DNA of 64,000 nt from an uncultured Robinsoniella sp. (GTDB taxonomy: Bacteria > Bacillota > Clostridia > Lachnospirales > Lachnospiraceae), in the NCBI GenBank assembly GCA_900540475.1, contig UQGG01000014.1, positions 72,916 to 136,915 on the forward strand, given 5' to 3'. The notes under the pieces are model-generated. The model did no database searches and was not told the DNA's origin. It was given only the letters and a program-made list of their open reading frames with translations. The position numbers and the translations under genes are program-made. Below are positions 18,471 through 27,335 of the stretch, piece after piece. Every line of letters starts with the position of its first letter. Position 1 is the stretch's first letter.

Positions 18471-20017
18471 TTCAGCACCTTCTCCCGGTACTCAGAAGGT
18501 GAGAGACCAACTATTTTTTTAAAACTCTTGCTAAAATAATTTCCATCCGAATAACCGACTTTAGAAGAGATATCGGTAATCTTGTATCTGGGGTCGGACA
18601 GCAGCTGCTTTGCCTTTTCCATGCGGTATTCCGTGATATACTGGTTCAGGGTCTGATGGGTTTCTGTTTTAAACAGAGTACAGACATAAGAGGTAGAGAG
18701 ATAGACATGTTCGCTGATATCTTTCACGGATAAGGTGTCATTCATAAAATTCTTCTGTATAAAATCCTTTATCATAAAGATTGTTGAATTTTCCTGTACC
18801 TGGTTATCCAAAGCTTCAAAATATAAATCAATTTTGCTGAGCAGTGATTTGTGAAGTTCTGATAATGTCTGGAATTGCTCAATATATTCCAAAATACTTT
18901 CCATCCGGGAGTCCGTCCCTGCATTTACCTGCTGTGATTTACTGCTGTTCTGCACAATCATGAAGAGTTTGTAGTAGATGTCCCGAACCTGGTTTGGCAG
19001 ATAAGAATGGTTGTTTTTAAAGTAATCAAAGATACGGTTCAAAATATGTTCCGCTTCCTGCTTGTCTTTGGACGACAGAGCCTCTGTGAAAGCAGAAGAG
19101 GGATCTGTAAAAACAGAAGAGGATAAAGAATTCGCATTCATATCTGTCAGAATACTGTTGTATTCATAAAAGAAGCTGCTTTGCAGCAAAATAACGGCCT
19201 GGCTGTAGGAGTGATAAACCTTATGAATATCATTTACCGTACTGCCCACCACAATAAAAAAAGTGCCTATTTCACTATACAGAGTCTTCAGATGCTCAGA
19301 GAACTTCAGTACAATTTCGGGGGTAGGCTTAACCGTCCCAAAGATATGGTATACAATATGCTGTTCGTGTTTGCTTACATGTATACTCTGCAAACGGTAT
19401 TTCATTAAAAAGGAGTCCAGCTGTTTATGGATCGTATTGATGGAATTTCCTTTGCTTTCACTAAAATTGTTTGTTAACTTCACAATAATTGTGGTGAAGT
19501 AAAGTATGGTGCTGGGAGGATATTGAAAATCACGGAGTAAATCGTCTATGCCTTCCACATCCTGAGAGGGATAGGTTAAAAGCAACGCAAGCCTTGAGGA
19601 ACGTTCCAGAGAAAATAATGTCTCCGACTGTTTGGTACGGTTCAATTGTTTGTTCTCTTCAATTGCTTCCAGTACCGCTTCTTCAATTTCCAGAGGATCC
19701 AGGGGTTTTTCAACATAATTAATCGCTTTTAATTTAATGGCGGCCTTTAAATACTCCTTATCCGAATATCCGCTCATAAAAATAATGCAGACATCCGGCA
19801 GAATTACTTTGATTTTTTCCGCCATTGCAATACCGTCCATCCTGGGCATTCTTACATCACTCAGTACAATTTCCGGTTTTTCTCTTTTTGCAGTTTCAAG
19901 ACCATTGATTCCATCATCAGCCAGAAAAATGTCAAATATACCCAGGGATCTCCAGTTTACAGAAGACATTAATCCCTCTCTTGTTAATTGTTCGTCATCT
20001 ACTATTAGTAATTTCAT
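18467..20017 (-). CDS. YesN-type response regulator, receiver plus AraC DNA-binding domain
   Basis: This is a 516-aa transcription regulator. The receiver domain (1-~125) has the phosphorylatable Asp in LSDVRMP and Lys in YVEKP. A long middle region (~130-400) of unassigned fold is typical of YesN proteins. The C-terminal AraC helix-turn-helix pair (~415-516) contains VKDISEHVYLSTSYVCTLFK and VGYSDGNYFSKSFKK, ending in LSPSEYR. It is cotranscribed with the kinase at 16632-18470 (4-base overlap) and is its obvious partner. A GGGAG ribosome site lies ~10 nt before AUG 20017. A second regulator gene lies 82 bases upstream. Confidence 0.92.
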   Translation of the reverse strand: MKLLIVDDEQLTREGLMSSVNWRSLGIFDIFLADDGINGLETAKREKPEIVLSDVRMPRMDGIAMAEKIKVILPDVCIIFMSGYSDKEYLKAAIKLKAINYVEKPLDPLEIEEAVLEAIEENKQLNRTKQSETLFSLERSSRLALLLTYPSQDVEGIDDLLRDFQYPPSTILYFTTIIVKLTNNFSESKGNSINTIHKQLDSFLMKYRLQSIHVSKHEQHIVYHIFGTVKPTPEIVLKFSEHLKTLYSEIGTFFIVVGSTVNDIHKVYHSYSQAVILLQSSFFYEYNSILTDMNANSLSSSVFTDPSSAFTEALSSKDKQEAEHILNRIFDYFKNNHSYLPNQVRDIYYKLFMIVQNSSKSQQVNAGTDSRMESILEYIEQFQTLSELHKSLLSKIDLYFEALDNQVQENSTIFMIKDFIQKNFMNDTLSVKDISEHVYLSTSYVCTLFKTETHQTLNQYITEYRMEKAKQLLSDPRYKITDISSKVGYSDGNYFSKSFKKIVGLSPSEYREKVLK

Positions 20018-20099
20018 CTATTGTAATCTCCCTGATTGTGATAGTTACAGTTACATTTTAACAAAATAAAAAAAGATTACAATAGAAATTACCATTTAT

Positions 20100-21551
20100 T
20101 CATAAATTCTCGTTATTTATGTATCTTTGGTATTCAGAAGGAGACATATTTGTGCATTTTGTAAATATTCTGGAAAGCTGCTGGCTGCTTGAAAATCCGG
20201 TCAAAGAGGCGATTTCCTTAGTAGAAAGCTGAGGTTGTTCTTTAATTTTCCTTTTTGCATTCGTAATTCGTATTTCTTCTAAATAGTCTGTAAAACGGGT
20301 TCCCGTCTTCTCCCGGAACAGCAGAAACAGGTAATCTGGAGTATGCCCAAACAGCTCGGCAAGGTTCTGCACTTCTATTTCATGAGTATAGTTTTCACGG
20401 ATATACGCTTTTAGTTTTTCCACCAGCCCAGATTCACCCGAATCAAATGCAGCGTTCTTTATATTCTGTGCCTCTTCCTGTATGGATCTTAAAAATACAG
20501 AAAATGATTCTGTCTGCAGGGTAACGCCGGTTACCGATTTCAGATACCGGGAAAGATTGTACTTTTCACATGCGGCAAAGGCTTGTTCTAATACGGAAAC
20601 GGGGAAAGTGGGATTTACTGCCTGATAGAGCAGTGCTTCTTCCTTTTCCAGAATACCTAAAATAATCAGATTCAGCAGGTGGTTGAATTTGCCAAAAGCA
20701 TCTTTATCCGCAGTCTCTTCCAGATCATGATAAGGAATCAGATTGCCATACTGGCACAAGCCCCTAAAGGTAGCCAGGTCTGCAATTTTATCCGCAGTTT
20801 TAAAGGATTCCCGCAAGGTTTCGCAGCAAAAGCAGATGATACTCAGCGGGGAACTGCTCTCTCGTGCCAGCTTCTGGAGAAAGGTCAGGGTCTCCCGGCG
20901 CATGGGATCTTCCTTTAATAAGACTAAAAGTGCGCCGTCATCCAGATACAAAAAGCCGTTGCATACAGGCGTGGATGCATGATCTGAAAAGTAATCCTGT
21001 ATCCGGGTCTGGAGCTGCTGATACCTGGAATACTGGTCATGAAAATCAGTGCAGTCCGCATACAGCACATACCCATGGTATTCGGATGCATAGTCTTCCG
21101 GAATATCTCCATAGGACTGAAAGCAGTTATAATCCTGAATCAGCAGGTGGGGAAAATTGTTGTAGCGGACCCATTTTAACTTATCCAGCTTCTTATCTGC
21201 CTGAACCAGGCTGCGGTTAATGTCTTCTAATGTAATTGGTTTCACAAGATAGTCCTTTGCTCCCAGCTGGATAGCCTTCTGGGCATAATGAAAGTCGGAA
21301 TATCCGCTTAATATAACGATATTTGCATCGGGGCAATATCTCTTTGTTTCTTCAAATCCTTCAATTCTGTCCATTAAAGGCATTTTTATATCCAGAAAGA
21401 TAAGGTCGGGGTGTGCATCTCTTGAAACCGTTACCAATTCTTTTATATTTTTAGCTTCAAAAATTTTGTGAAGCCCCGGGTATTCTTTTTGGATGATGCA
21501 GGTAATTTCCTGGCGTGACTTTAAATCGTCATCTGCAATTAATATTTTCAT
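20100..21551 (-). CDS. Second YesN-type response regulator in the same cluster
   Basis: This is a 483-aa regulator with a receiver domain (Asp in LIFLDIKMP, Lys in LVKPI), a long middle region, and a C-terminal AraC pair (LAELFGHTPDYLFLLFREK; IASLTGFSSSQQLSRIF; MSPSEYQRY). The start at 21551 is preferred over an in-frame one at 21584 because AGGAGG sits 10 nt upstream of 21551 and the protein then begins MKILIADDD, as receivers do. Two regulators with one kinase suggests cross-phosphorylation or a partner kinase elsewhere. It is divergent from the rhamnose importer, whose promoter region it probably shares and may control. Confidence 0.9.
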   Translation of the reverse strand: MKILIADDDLKSRQEITCIIQKEYPGLHKIFEAKNIKELVTVSRDAHPDLIFLDIKMPLMDRIEGFEETKRYCPDANIVILSGYSDFHYAQKAIQLGAKDYLVKPITLEDINRSLVQADKKLDKLKWVRYNNFPHLLIQDYNCFQSYGDIPEDYASEYHGYVLYADCTDFHDQYSRYQQLQTRIQDYFSDHASTPVCNGFLYLDDGALLVLLKEDPMRRETLTFLQKLARESSSPLSIICFCCETLRESFKTADKIADLATFRGLCQYGNLIPYHDLEETADKDAFGKFNHLLNLIILGILEKEEALLYQAVNPTFPVSVLEQAFAACEKYNLSRYLKSVTGVTLQTESFSVFLRSIQEEAQNIKNAAFDSGESGLVEKLKAYIRENYTHEIEVQNLAELFGHTPDYLFLLFREKTGTRFTDYLEEIRITNAKRKIKEQPQLSTKEIASLTGFSSSQQLSRIFTKCTNMSPSEYQRYINNENL

Positions 21552-21862
21552 GTATGAGAAACCTCCTATAAGATTTTTGGGCAATGGTATTTTCTGTGAC
21601 CATTATAGCAGATAAATGTTGGCTTGTATCCTTCATATCATAGATTTTCTGTTAACAAATTAGAAACCCGGGGATGCTGGAAAATTAAACCTTTTATACT
21701 TAACTAGAACCAAGTTGTTCATAATTTATTCAAAATTCAAAAATATTTTACCCTGAATCTAATTATTTTCCTGTATAAAATAAATTTACCAGATGATAGG
21801 ATATTAATAGATCAAAGATAATAAAAAAGATAAATGAAAAAGATAAGGGAGGAGAATAAAAG
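21552..21862. promoter_or_regulatory. Divergent control region between response regulator and rhamnose importer
   Basis: On the minus strand an extended -10 (TGCTATAAT; hexamer at 21602-21607) lies ~50 nt upstream of the regulator start, with no good -35, as for an activated or extended -10 promoter. On the plus strand a TATAAA at ~21773 could serve the importer, but no convincing -35 is visible. This fits activator dependence, though I found no clear phased repeat. A GGGAGGAG ribosome site precedes the GUG at 21863. Confidence 0.45.
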
Positions 21863-23365
21863 GTGTCTGAGTATGTTCTTGAATTAAAAGGTATTACAAA
21901 GATATTTCCAGGTGTAAAAGCTCTTGACAAGGTACACTTTCAATTGAAAAAGGGCGAGATACATGCACTGATGGGTGAAAATGGCGCCGGAAAATCCACG
22001 TTTATAAAAGTAATTACAGGTGTACATAAAGCAGAAGAGGGCGAAATGTTCCTGGATGGCAAGCCTGTAAATTTTAAAGGTCCAAAGGATGCACAGAAGG
22101 TAGGAATCGCAGCAATTTACCAGCATGTTACTTCTTATCCGCATCTGACGGTTACCGAAAATATTTTCATGGGTCATGAGGATGTAAAACACGGCATGAT
22201 CCAATGGAAGAAAATGAATGAAGAGGCGAATAAGCTTCTGAAGGAATTAAATGCAGATTTTGATGCAACTGCTGAAATGGGATCCTTAAGTGTTGCGCAG
22301 CAGCAGATGGTAGAGATTGCCAAAGCTCTGTCAATGAAAGCCAGAATCATTATTATGGATGAGCCCACAGCAGCGCTTACAAAAAGAGAATCCGAAGAAC
22401 TTTACAAGATAGCAGAAAAGCTCAGAGACGAAGGAGCCTCCATAATCTTCATCTCCCACAGATTTGAAGATATGTACCGTCTGGCATCAAAGGTTACGGT
22501 ATTCCGTGATTCCCAGTACATCGGGACATATGATGTGGATGGAATTACCAATGCGGATCTGATTAAAGCCATGGTTGGACGTGAAATCAATGACCTGTTC
22601 CCGAAGCCGGATGTGAAGCTTGGGCAGGAAGTCCTGCGGGTAGAAAAATTAAGCCGTCAGGGATATTTCAAAAATGTGTCCTTCAGTGTTAGAAAAGGGG
22701 AAATCCTTGGACTTACCGGACTGGTAGGAGCGGGACGTACCGAGGTGGTACAGACCATCTTCGGAGTTGAAAAGTTTGATTCCGGTAAGGTTTATCTGGA
22801 AGGAAAAGAAGTACATATCAAACAGCCTTCAGATGCCATGCAGTTAGGGATCGGTCTTCTTCCGGAAGACAGACAGCACCAGGGATTGATTTTAGACTGG
22901 GGTATCGGAAGAAACATCACCCTTGCCGAGCTGAGCAAGTATTCCAAAAATGGAATTACCGATGATAAGGTAGAAAGAGAAGCAGCGAAAAAGCTTGCGG
23001 AAGAAGTGGATACAAAAGCAGTTACTGTTTTTGATAAAGCAAGTTCACTGTCCGGAGGAAATCAGCAGAAGGTTGTTGTGGCAAAGCTGTTGTCCTCAGA
23101 TCTTAAACTCATCATTCTGGATGAGCCGACAAAAGGTGTAGACGTTGGTGCGAAAGCAGCGATATATGAGATCATGGGTGATCTGGCGAAGAAAGGTTAT
23201 GCAATTATTATGATTTCTTCAGAAATGCCGGAGATCCTGGGTATGAGTGATAGAATCGTAGTTATGTGTCAGGGTAAAGTAACCGGAGAATTAAATCGCA
23301 CCGAAGCAACCCAGGAGGGCATCTTAAAATATGCGATGGCAAAATCTTCTGCCGATGCAAACTAG
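21863..23365 (+). CDS. Sugar ABC importer ATPase (RbsA/RhaT type, two ATPase domains)
   Basis: This 500-aa cytoplasmic ATPase energises uptake of a monosaccharide, most likely L-rhamnose. Domain 1 has Walker A GENGAGKST (~37-45), a signature region around SVAQQQMVEIAKAL and Walker B IIMDEPTAAL. Domain 2 has the degenerate GLVGAGRTE P-loop usual for the family, LSGGNQQKVVVAKLL and LIILDEPTKGVDVG. It starts at GUG 21863 after a strong GGGAGGAG. It heads the operon ATPase-permease-permease-binding protein. The paralogue at 30913-32417 is frameshifted, so this copy could be the only intact ATPase for both importers. Confidence 0.93.
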   Translation: MSEYVLELKGITKIFPGVKALDKVHFQLKKGEIHALMGENGAGKSTFIKVITGVHKAEEGEMFLDGKPVNFKGPKDAQKVGIAAIYQHVTSYPHLTVTENIFMGHEDVKHGMIQWKKMNEEANKLLKELNADFDATAEMGSLSVAQQQMVEIAKALSMKARIIIMDEPTAALTKRESEELYKIAEKLRDEGASIIFISHRFEDMYRLASKVTVFRDSQYIGTYDVDGITNADLIKAMVGREINDLFPKPDVKLGQEVLRVEKLSRQGYFKNVSFSVRKGEILGLTGLVGAGRTEVVQTIFGVEKFDSGKVYLEGKEVHIKQPSDAMQLGIGLLPEDRQHQGLILDWGIGRNITLAELSKYSKNGITDDKVEREAAKKLAEEVDTKAVTVFDKASSLSGGNQQKVVVAKLLSSDLKLIILDEPTKGVDVGAKAAIYEIMGDLAKKGYAIIMISSEMPEILGMSDRIVVMCQGKVTGELNRTEATQEGILKYAMAKSSADAN

Positions 23366-23386
23366 AAAGGAGAGACAAACAGAAAA

Positions 23387-24388
23387 ATGGAAAAGAAATT
23401 CAGTCTAAAAAAATTAACCAGCTCTCGTGAAATGAGTTTGCTCCTGGTAGTTATCGTACTTTGTATCTTTATACAATTTCGAAACAGCTCTTTCCTGACG
23501 GGTACGGTTATTGTAGAAATGTTAAAGAACTATTCCGTAACAATGATTCTTGCACTGGGTATGATGTGCGTGCTGCTGATCGGAGGAATTGATATCTCCA
23601 TCGGATCCACTATAGCACTATCCGGTATGGGAAGCGCTCTTATGATGAGAGACGGAGTATTTTCAAATACTTTACTGGGATTTGTAATGTCAGTTCTGAT
23701 CGGACTGGTATGCGGGCTTGTAATTGGTCTGGTGATCTCAAAAGGAAAAGTCTTACCGATTATAGCAACACTTGGTTTTATGAATATTTACAGAGGTTTA
23801 ACATATCTGATTGCAAACAGCCAATGGGTAGCTGCTTACCAGGTACCGGAAAAGTTCAAGGCATTTGCACAGAGCAGTTATCTTACATTTGGATTAGTAA
23901 ATAATCTGGTTACCATTATGATTATCTGTTACATTATTTTCTTCATCGTTATGAAATGGACCAGAACAGGAAGAAAAATCTATGCAATCGGAAGTAATCC
24001 GGAAGCAGCAGAGATCTCCGGTATCAAAATCGACAACATTAAGTTATTAGTTTATTCCCTGATGGGAGGTATTTGTGGTCTGGCAGGTGCAATGTGGGTA
24101 TCAGTATATGCATCGGCTCAGGGTGATATGGCTACCGGTATTGAAATGGATGTTATCGCAGCCTGTGTAATTGGAGGTGTAAGTTTAACCGGAGGCCGCG
24201 GAAGCGTGGTCGGAGTATTTTTAGGTTCACTTACCATCGCAATTATCGGAAAAGCACTTCCATTAATTGGAGTGTCCCAATTCTGGCAGAGTGCAATAAA
24301 AGGTGTTATTATACTAGTTGCGGTTATCCTGAATGTTATGGCTCAAAGAGTTATGGATAAGAATAATCTGAAAGGAAGGGAGATGTAA
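23387..24388 (+). CDS. Sugar ABC importer permease (RbsC/RhaP type)
   Basis: This 333-aa polytopic membrane protein has about 8-10 hydrophobic segments and the BPD_transp_2 hallmarks: LIGGIDISIGS, a G.(I/L)(N).F conserved block near the middle, and CVIGGVSLTGGRGS near the C-terminal third. It follows the ATPase by 21 bases with its own GGAGAG site and lies 2 bases before the second permease. A heterodimer with the next product is expected. Specificity for rhamnose is inferred from the binding protein and the nearby mutarotase. Confidence 0.92.
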   Translation: MEKKFSLKKLTSSREMSLLLVVIVLCIFIQFRNSSFLTGTVIVEMLKNYSVTMILALGMMCVLLIGGIDISIGSTIALSGMGSALMMRDGVFSNTLLGFVMSVLIGLVCGLVIGLVISKGKVLPIIATLGFMNIYRGLTYLIANSQWVAAYQVPEKFKAFAQSSYLTFGLVNNLVTIMIICYIIFFIVMKWTRTGRKIYAIGSNPEAAEISGIKIDNIKLLVYSLMGGICGLAGAMWVSVYASAQGDMATGIEMDVIAACVIGGVSLTGGRGSVVGVFLGSLTIAIIGKALPLIGVSQFWQSAIKGVIILVAVILNVMAQRVMDKNNLKGREM

Positions 24389-24390
24389 TC

Positions 24391-25404
24391 ATGGCAACAA
24401 AATCTGGAAGAACAATATCAGCAGAAAAGAAATCATCATGGAAACAGACCCTTCTGAAATGGGAAACATTTTTAATCATTTTGTTTATTGCCGTTAATGT
24501 TATGAACTCCTTCATTTCACCCAACTATTTAAGCGTATCAGGATTATTTACAGCCACCTCATCTTTCCTGGAAAAAGCATTTATTGCTTTACCAATGGCT
24601 TATATCCTGGTACTGGGTGAAATCGACATCTCAGTCGGTTCGATCGTAGCATTATCAGCGGTTTTAATGTCACTGGCATATAACGCAGGAGTTCCGATGG
24701 GCCTTGCAATCATTATCTGTCTCTTAGTCGGAACAGCATGCGGGTTTTTAAATGGATTAATCCTTACAAAGTTTACCGAACTGGCACCTATGATCGTAAC
24801 TTTAGGTACACAGATTTTATTTAGAGGTATTGCAGAAATTCTCCTGGGCGACCAGGCAGCAGGCGGGCTTACAAGCGTAGAATGGTTCAGTAATTTATAC
24901 TGGGGATCCATAGGTCCCGTACCATATATGTTTATCGTATTTGTAATCTGTGCAGTTGTATTTGGACTGGTATTACATAAAACCACTTTCGGAAGAAGAA
25001 TTTATGCAATCGGAAGTAACCGTCTGGCAGCTGAGTATGCAGGAATCCATGTACAGAAGCTTCGTTTGATCGTTTATACCATCGCAGGTACATTTTCAGC
25101 AGTAACTGCAGTGTTCCTGGCAGCCAGGATGGGAAGTACCCGTTCCAATATTGCTGCAGGATATGAACTGGAAGCAATTTCCATGGTAGTATTAGGGGGA
25201 ATCTCTACCGCAGGCGGTAAAGGTAATTTCCCGGGAACAGTCATTGCGATCTTTATCATTGGTTTCTTAAGATATGGATTGGGACTAATCAACGTTCCGT
25301 CACAGGTTATGTTGGTAATTATCGGTGCATTACTGGTAGTAGCCGTAATGATACCAAACGTTAATATCGGAAAATTATTAAAGAAAAAAGAAGCTGCAAA
25401 CTAA
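24391..25404 (+). CDS. Second permease of the same sugar ABC importer (RhaQ type)
   Basis: This 337-aa polytopic protein of the same family has VLGEIDISVGSIVAL near the N-terminal third, GRRIYAIGSN and VVLGGISTAGGKGN. It is separated from the first permease by only 2 bases, so translation is coupled. An 85-base gap to the binding-protein gene contains a TATAAA-like box and a strong AAGGGAGG site, perhaps to boost binding-protein synthesis. Confidence 0.92.
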   Translation: MATKSGRTISAEKKSSWKQTLLKWETFLIILFIAVNVMNSFISPNYLSVSGLFTATSSFLEKAFIALPMAYILVLGEIDISVGSIVALSAVLMSLAYNAGVPMGLAIIICLLVGTACGFLNGLILTKFTELAPMIVTLGTQILFRGIAEILLGDQAAGGLTSVEWFSNLYWGSIGPVPYMFIVFVICAVVFGLVLHKTTFGRRIYAIGSNRLAAEYAGIHVQKLRLIVYTIAGTFSAVTAVFLAARMGSTRSNIAAGYELEAISMVVLGGISTAGGKGNFPGTVIAIFIIGFLRYGLGLINVPSQVMLVIIGALLVVAVMIPNVNIGKLLKKKEAAN

Positions 25405-25489
25405 AAATTTTAATTAGAAAATCACTAATCAGATACTTACACTAAGGTGTTATGTATAAAACTATTTATTCCAAGGGAGGAATCAATCA

Positions 25490-26668
25490 ATGAAGAAAAA
25501 AGTAATTAGTGCATTATTATGTATGTCCATGGTTGCTACAATGATGGCAGGCTGCGGAAGCAGCGAAACAAAGACAACAGAAGCTAAAACAGAGGCAGCT
25601 AAAACAGAAGCAGCAACAGAAGCAGGCGGCGACACTACTGAAGCAGCAAAATCCGAAGCAGCTACGACAGAAGCTGCAGGTGACGAAACAGAAGCAGCAA
25701 AAGCAGACGGCGGTGCTGATGTAAGCGGAAATACTTATGCAATCGTTACAAAAGCAGCAGGAAATCCTTACAATGAAAAAGAAGCTACCGGTTTCCAGGA
25801 AATAATTGATGCAGCTGGCGGAAAATGCGTAGTAAAACATCCGGAAAGCGCTACAGCAGAAGCTCAGATCACAATGATCAACGAATTAGTTGCTCAGGGC
25901 GTTCAGTCTATCTCAATTGCAGGAAATGACTTTGATGCTCTTCAGCCTGCATTAAAAGCAGCTATGGATAAAGGCATCCAGGTATCTTCCTTAGATGCTA
26001 ATGTAAATCCTGACAGCCGTAAAACATTTGTTAACCAGGCTGGTGTTGACCAGATCGGACAGACATTAATGGATGCTGTACTTGATATCTCCGGTGGAGA
26101 AGGACAGTGGGCTATCCTTTCCGCAACAAGCCAGGCTACCAACCAGAACTCCTGGATTGAGTCTATGAAGAAAGTTATGGAAGATGAGAAATATTCCAAA
26201 CTGGAATTAGTAGAAGTTGCTTATGGTGATGACGAATACCAGAAATCTGTTGACCAGACACAGGCGTTATTACAGAACTACCCAGACCTTAAAGTTATCT
26301 GTGCTCCTACTACAGTAGGTATCATGGCAGCAGCTAAAGTTATTCAGGATCAGGGCGTTGCAGACAAAGTAAAATTAACAGGACTTGGACTTCCATCTGA
26401 AATGGCTGATTATATCGGTGATGACGATTCCCATTCCTGCCCTTACATGTACTTATGGAATCCAATTGATGTAGGACGTTTATCAGCTTATACATCAATG
26501 GCATTAGTTTCCGGTGAAATCACAGGTACAGCTGGTGAGAAATTTACAGCTGGTGACATGGGCGAATACGAAATCACAGCAGCATCTGACGGCGGAACAG
26601 AAATCATCGTTGGACCTCCTTTCAAATTTGATCCATCCAACATCAATGATTGGAAATCTGTATACTAA
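25490..26668 (+). CDS. Rhamnose-type substrate-binding lipoprotein (RhaS-like)
   Basis: This 392-aa lipoprotein has a signal peptide with lipobox MAGC at ~19-22, a Thr-Glu-Ala-rich repetitive linker (~28-75), and a periplasmic-binding-protein type 1 fold (~80-392), including NPYNEKEATGFQ, SISIAGNDFDAL, a CAPTTVGIMAAA block and LTGLGLPSEM. The last blocks recur almost unchanged in the paralogue at 27336-28547, as do SXDANVNP/SXDSEANP segments, so the two bind related sugars. The neighbouring rhamnose mutarotase makes L-rhamnose the best guess. AAGGGAGG lies 8 nt before the AUG. Confidence 0.88.
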   Translation: MKKKVISALLCMSMVATMMAGCGSSETKTTEAKTEAAKTEAATEAGGDTTEAAKSEAATTEAAGDETEAAKADGGADVSGNTYAIVTKAAGNPYNEKEATGFQEIIDAAGGKCVVKHPESATAEAQITMINELVAQGVQSISIAGNDFDALQPALKAAMDKGIQVSSLDANVNPDSRKTFVNQAGVDQIGQTLMDAVLDISGGEGQWAILSATSQATNQNSWIESMKKVMEDEKYSKLELVEVAYGDDEYQKSVDQTQALLQNYPDLKVICAPTTVGIMAAAKVIQDQGVADKVKLTGLGLPSEMADYIGDDDSHSCPYMYLWNPIDVGRLSAYTSMALVSGEITGTAGEKFTAGDMGEYEITAASDGGTEIIVGPPFKFDPSNINDWKSVY

Positions 26669-26722
26669 AATTACGTAACAACTGCCAATAACAAACTTTT
26701 TCATATCATATTTTCCTTATAA

Positions 26723-26763
26723 AAAAGTCTTCTGCCTGTACCCCATACAGGCGGGGGACTTTT
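26723..26763 (+). terminator. Terminator after the first rhamnose importer operon
   Basis: An almost continuous ~18-bp stem (arms 26723-26740 and 26746-26763, several G-U pairs) with a 5-nt loop ends in a short T stretch. It closes the importer operon and separates it from the mutarotase gene, which therefore probably has its own promoter in 26766-26870 (a TACAAT box near 26797 with a weak TTTCAA). Confidence 0.75.
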
Positions 26764-26895
26764 AAATATTATAGTTTCAATCTTATATTTCTATGATACA
26801 ATAAGTAAAAGACTTGGCGGCAGCAGTCAAATGTATATGCTTTCATGTATGCATGGTTTGCAGCTTGCAAAAATAAAAACAGGAGGTAATACATC

Positions 26896-27207
26896 ATGGT
26901 AAAAGGATTTAAAATGAAGTTGTATGAAGGAAAGGAAGAAGAGTACGAGATTCGCCACAATCAGCTTTGGCCGGAAATGAAGGATATGATCCACCAGTAC
27001 GGCGGTAAGAATTATACTATTTTCCTGGACAAAGAGACCCTGACTTTATTCGGATATATTGAAATTGAGGATGAAGAATTGTGGGCAAAAGGAGCAGATA
27101 CGGCAATTAACCGCAAATGGTGGGACTTCATGGCGGATATCATGGAGACAAATCCGGATAACAGCCCGGTAGCTATTGATTTGCAGACGGTGTTTCACTT
27201 AGATTAA
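26896..27207 (+). CDS. rhaM: L-rhamnose mutarotase
   Basis: This 103-aa cytoplasmic enzyme interconverts the alpha and beta anomers of L-rhamnose. Full family length (~104) and hallmark positions are present: the N-terminal beta strand with MKLYEGKEEEYEIRHNQLWPEM (His ~22 and following acidic pair), NYTIFLD, LFGYIEIED and the C-terminal KWWDFMADIMETNPDNSP. The family's catalytic His and the WW pair are visible. An AGGAGG site lies ~8 nt upstream. Its position after a RhaS-type importer strongly supports rhamnose uptake. The gene is convergent with the second importer. Confidence 0.95.
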   Translation: MVKGFKMKLYEGKEEEYEIRHNQLWPEMKDMIHQYGGKNYTIFLDKETLTLFGYIEIEDEELWAKGADTAINRKWWDFMADIMETNPDNSPVAIDLQTVFHLD

Positions 27208-27264
27208 AGAAAGAGTTTTGCTGAGTAAAGATGCTTTGCAGATGAAGACCGTGCAGGTCAAGTG

Positions 27265-27324
27265 AAGGAGGCGGATTATGACAGGCGTTAAGATTTTCAA
27301 ACGCCTGTCATGGTCTGCCTCCTT
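27265..27324. terminator. Long bidirectional hairpin between rhaM and the second importer
   Basis: Arms 27265-27289 and 27300-27324 pair over 25 bases on the plus strand (three positions are G-U), around a 10-nt loop. T-runs are short on both sides. It serves the convergent ends of rhaM (+) and the binding-protein gene (-). Confidence 0.8.
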
Positions 27325-27335
27325 CTGTTTCCTAA

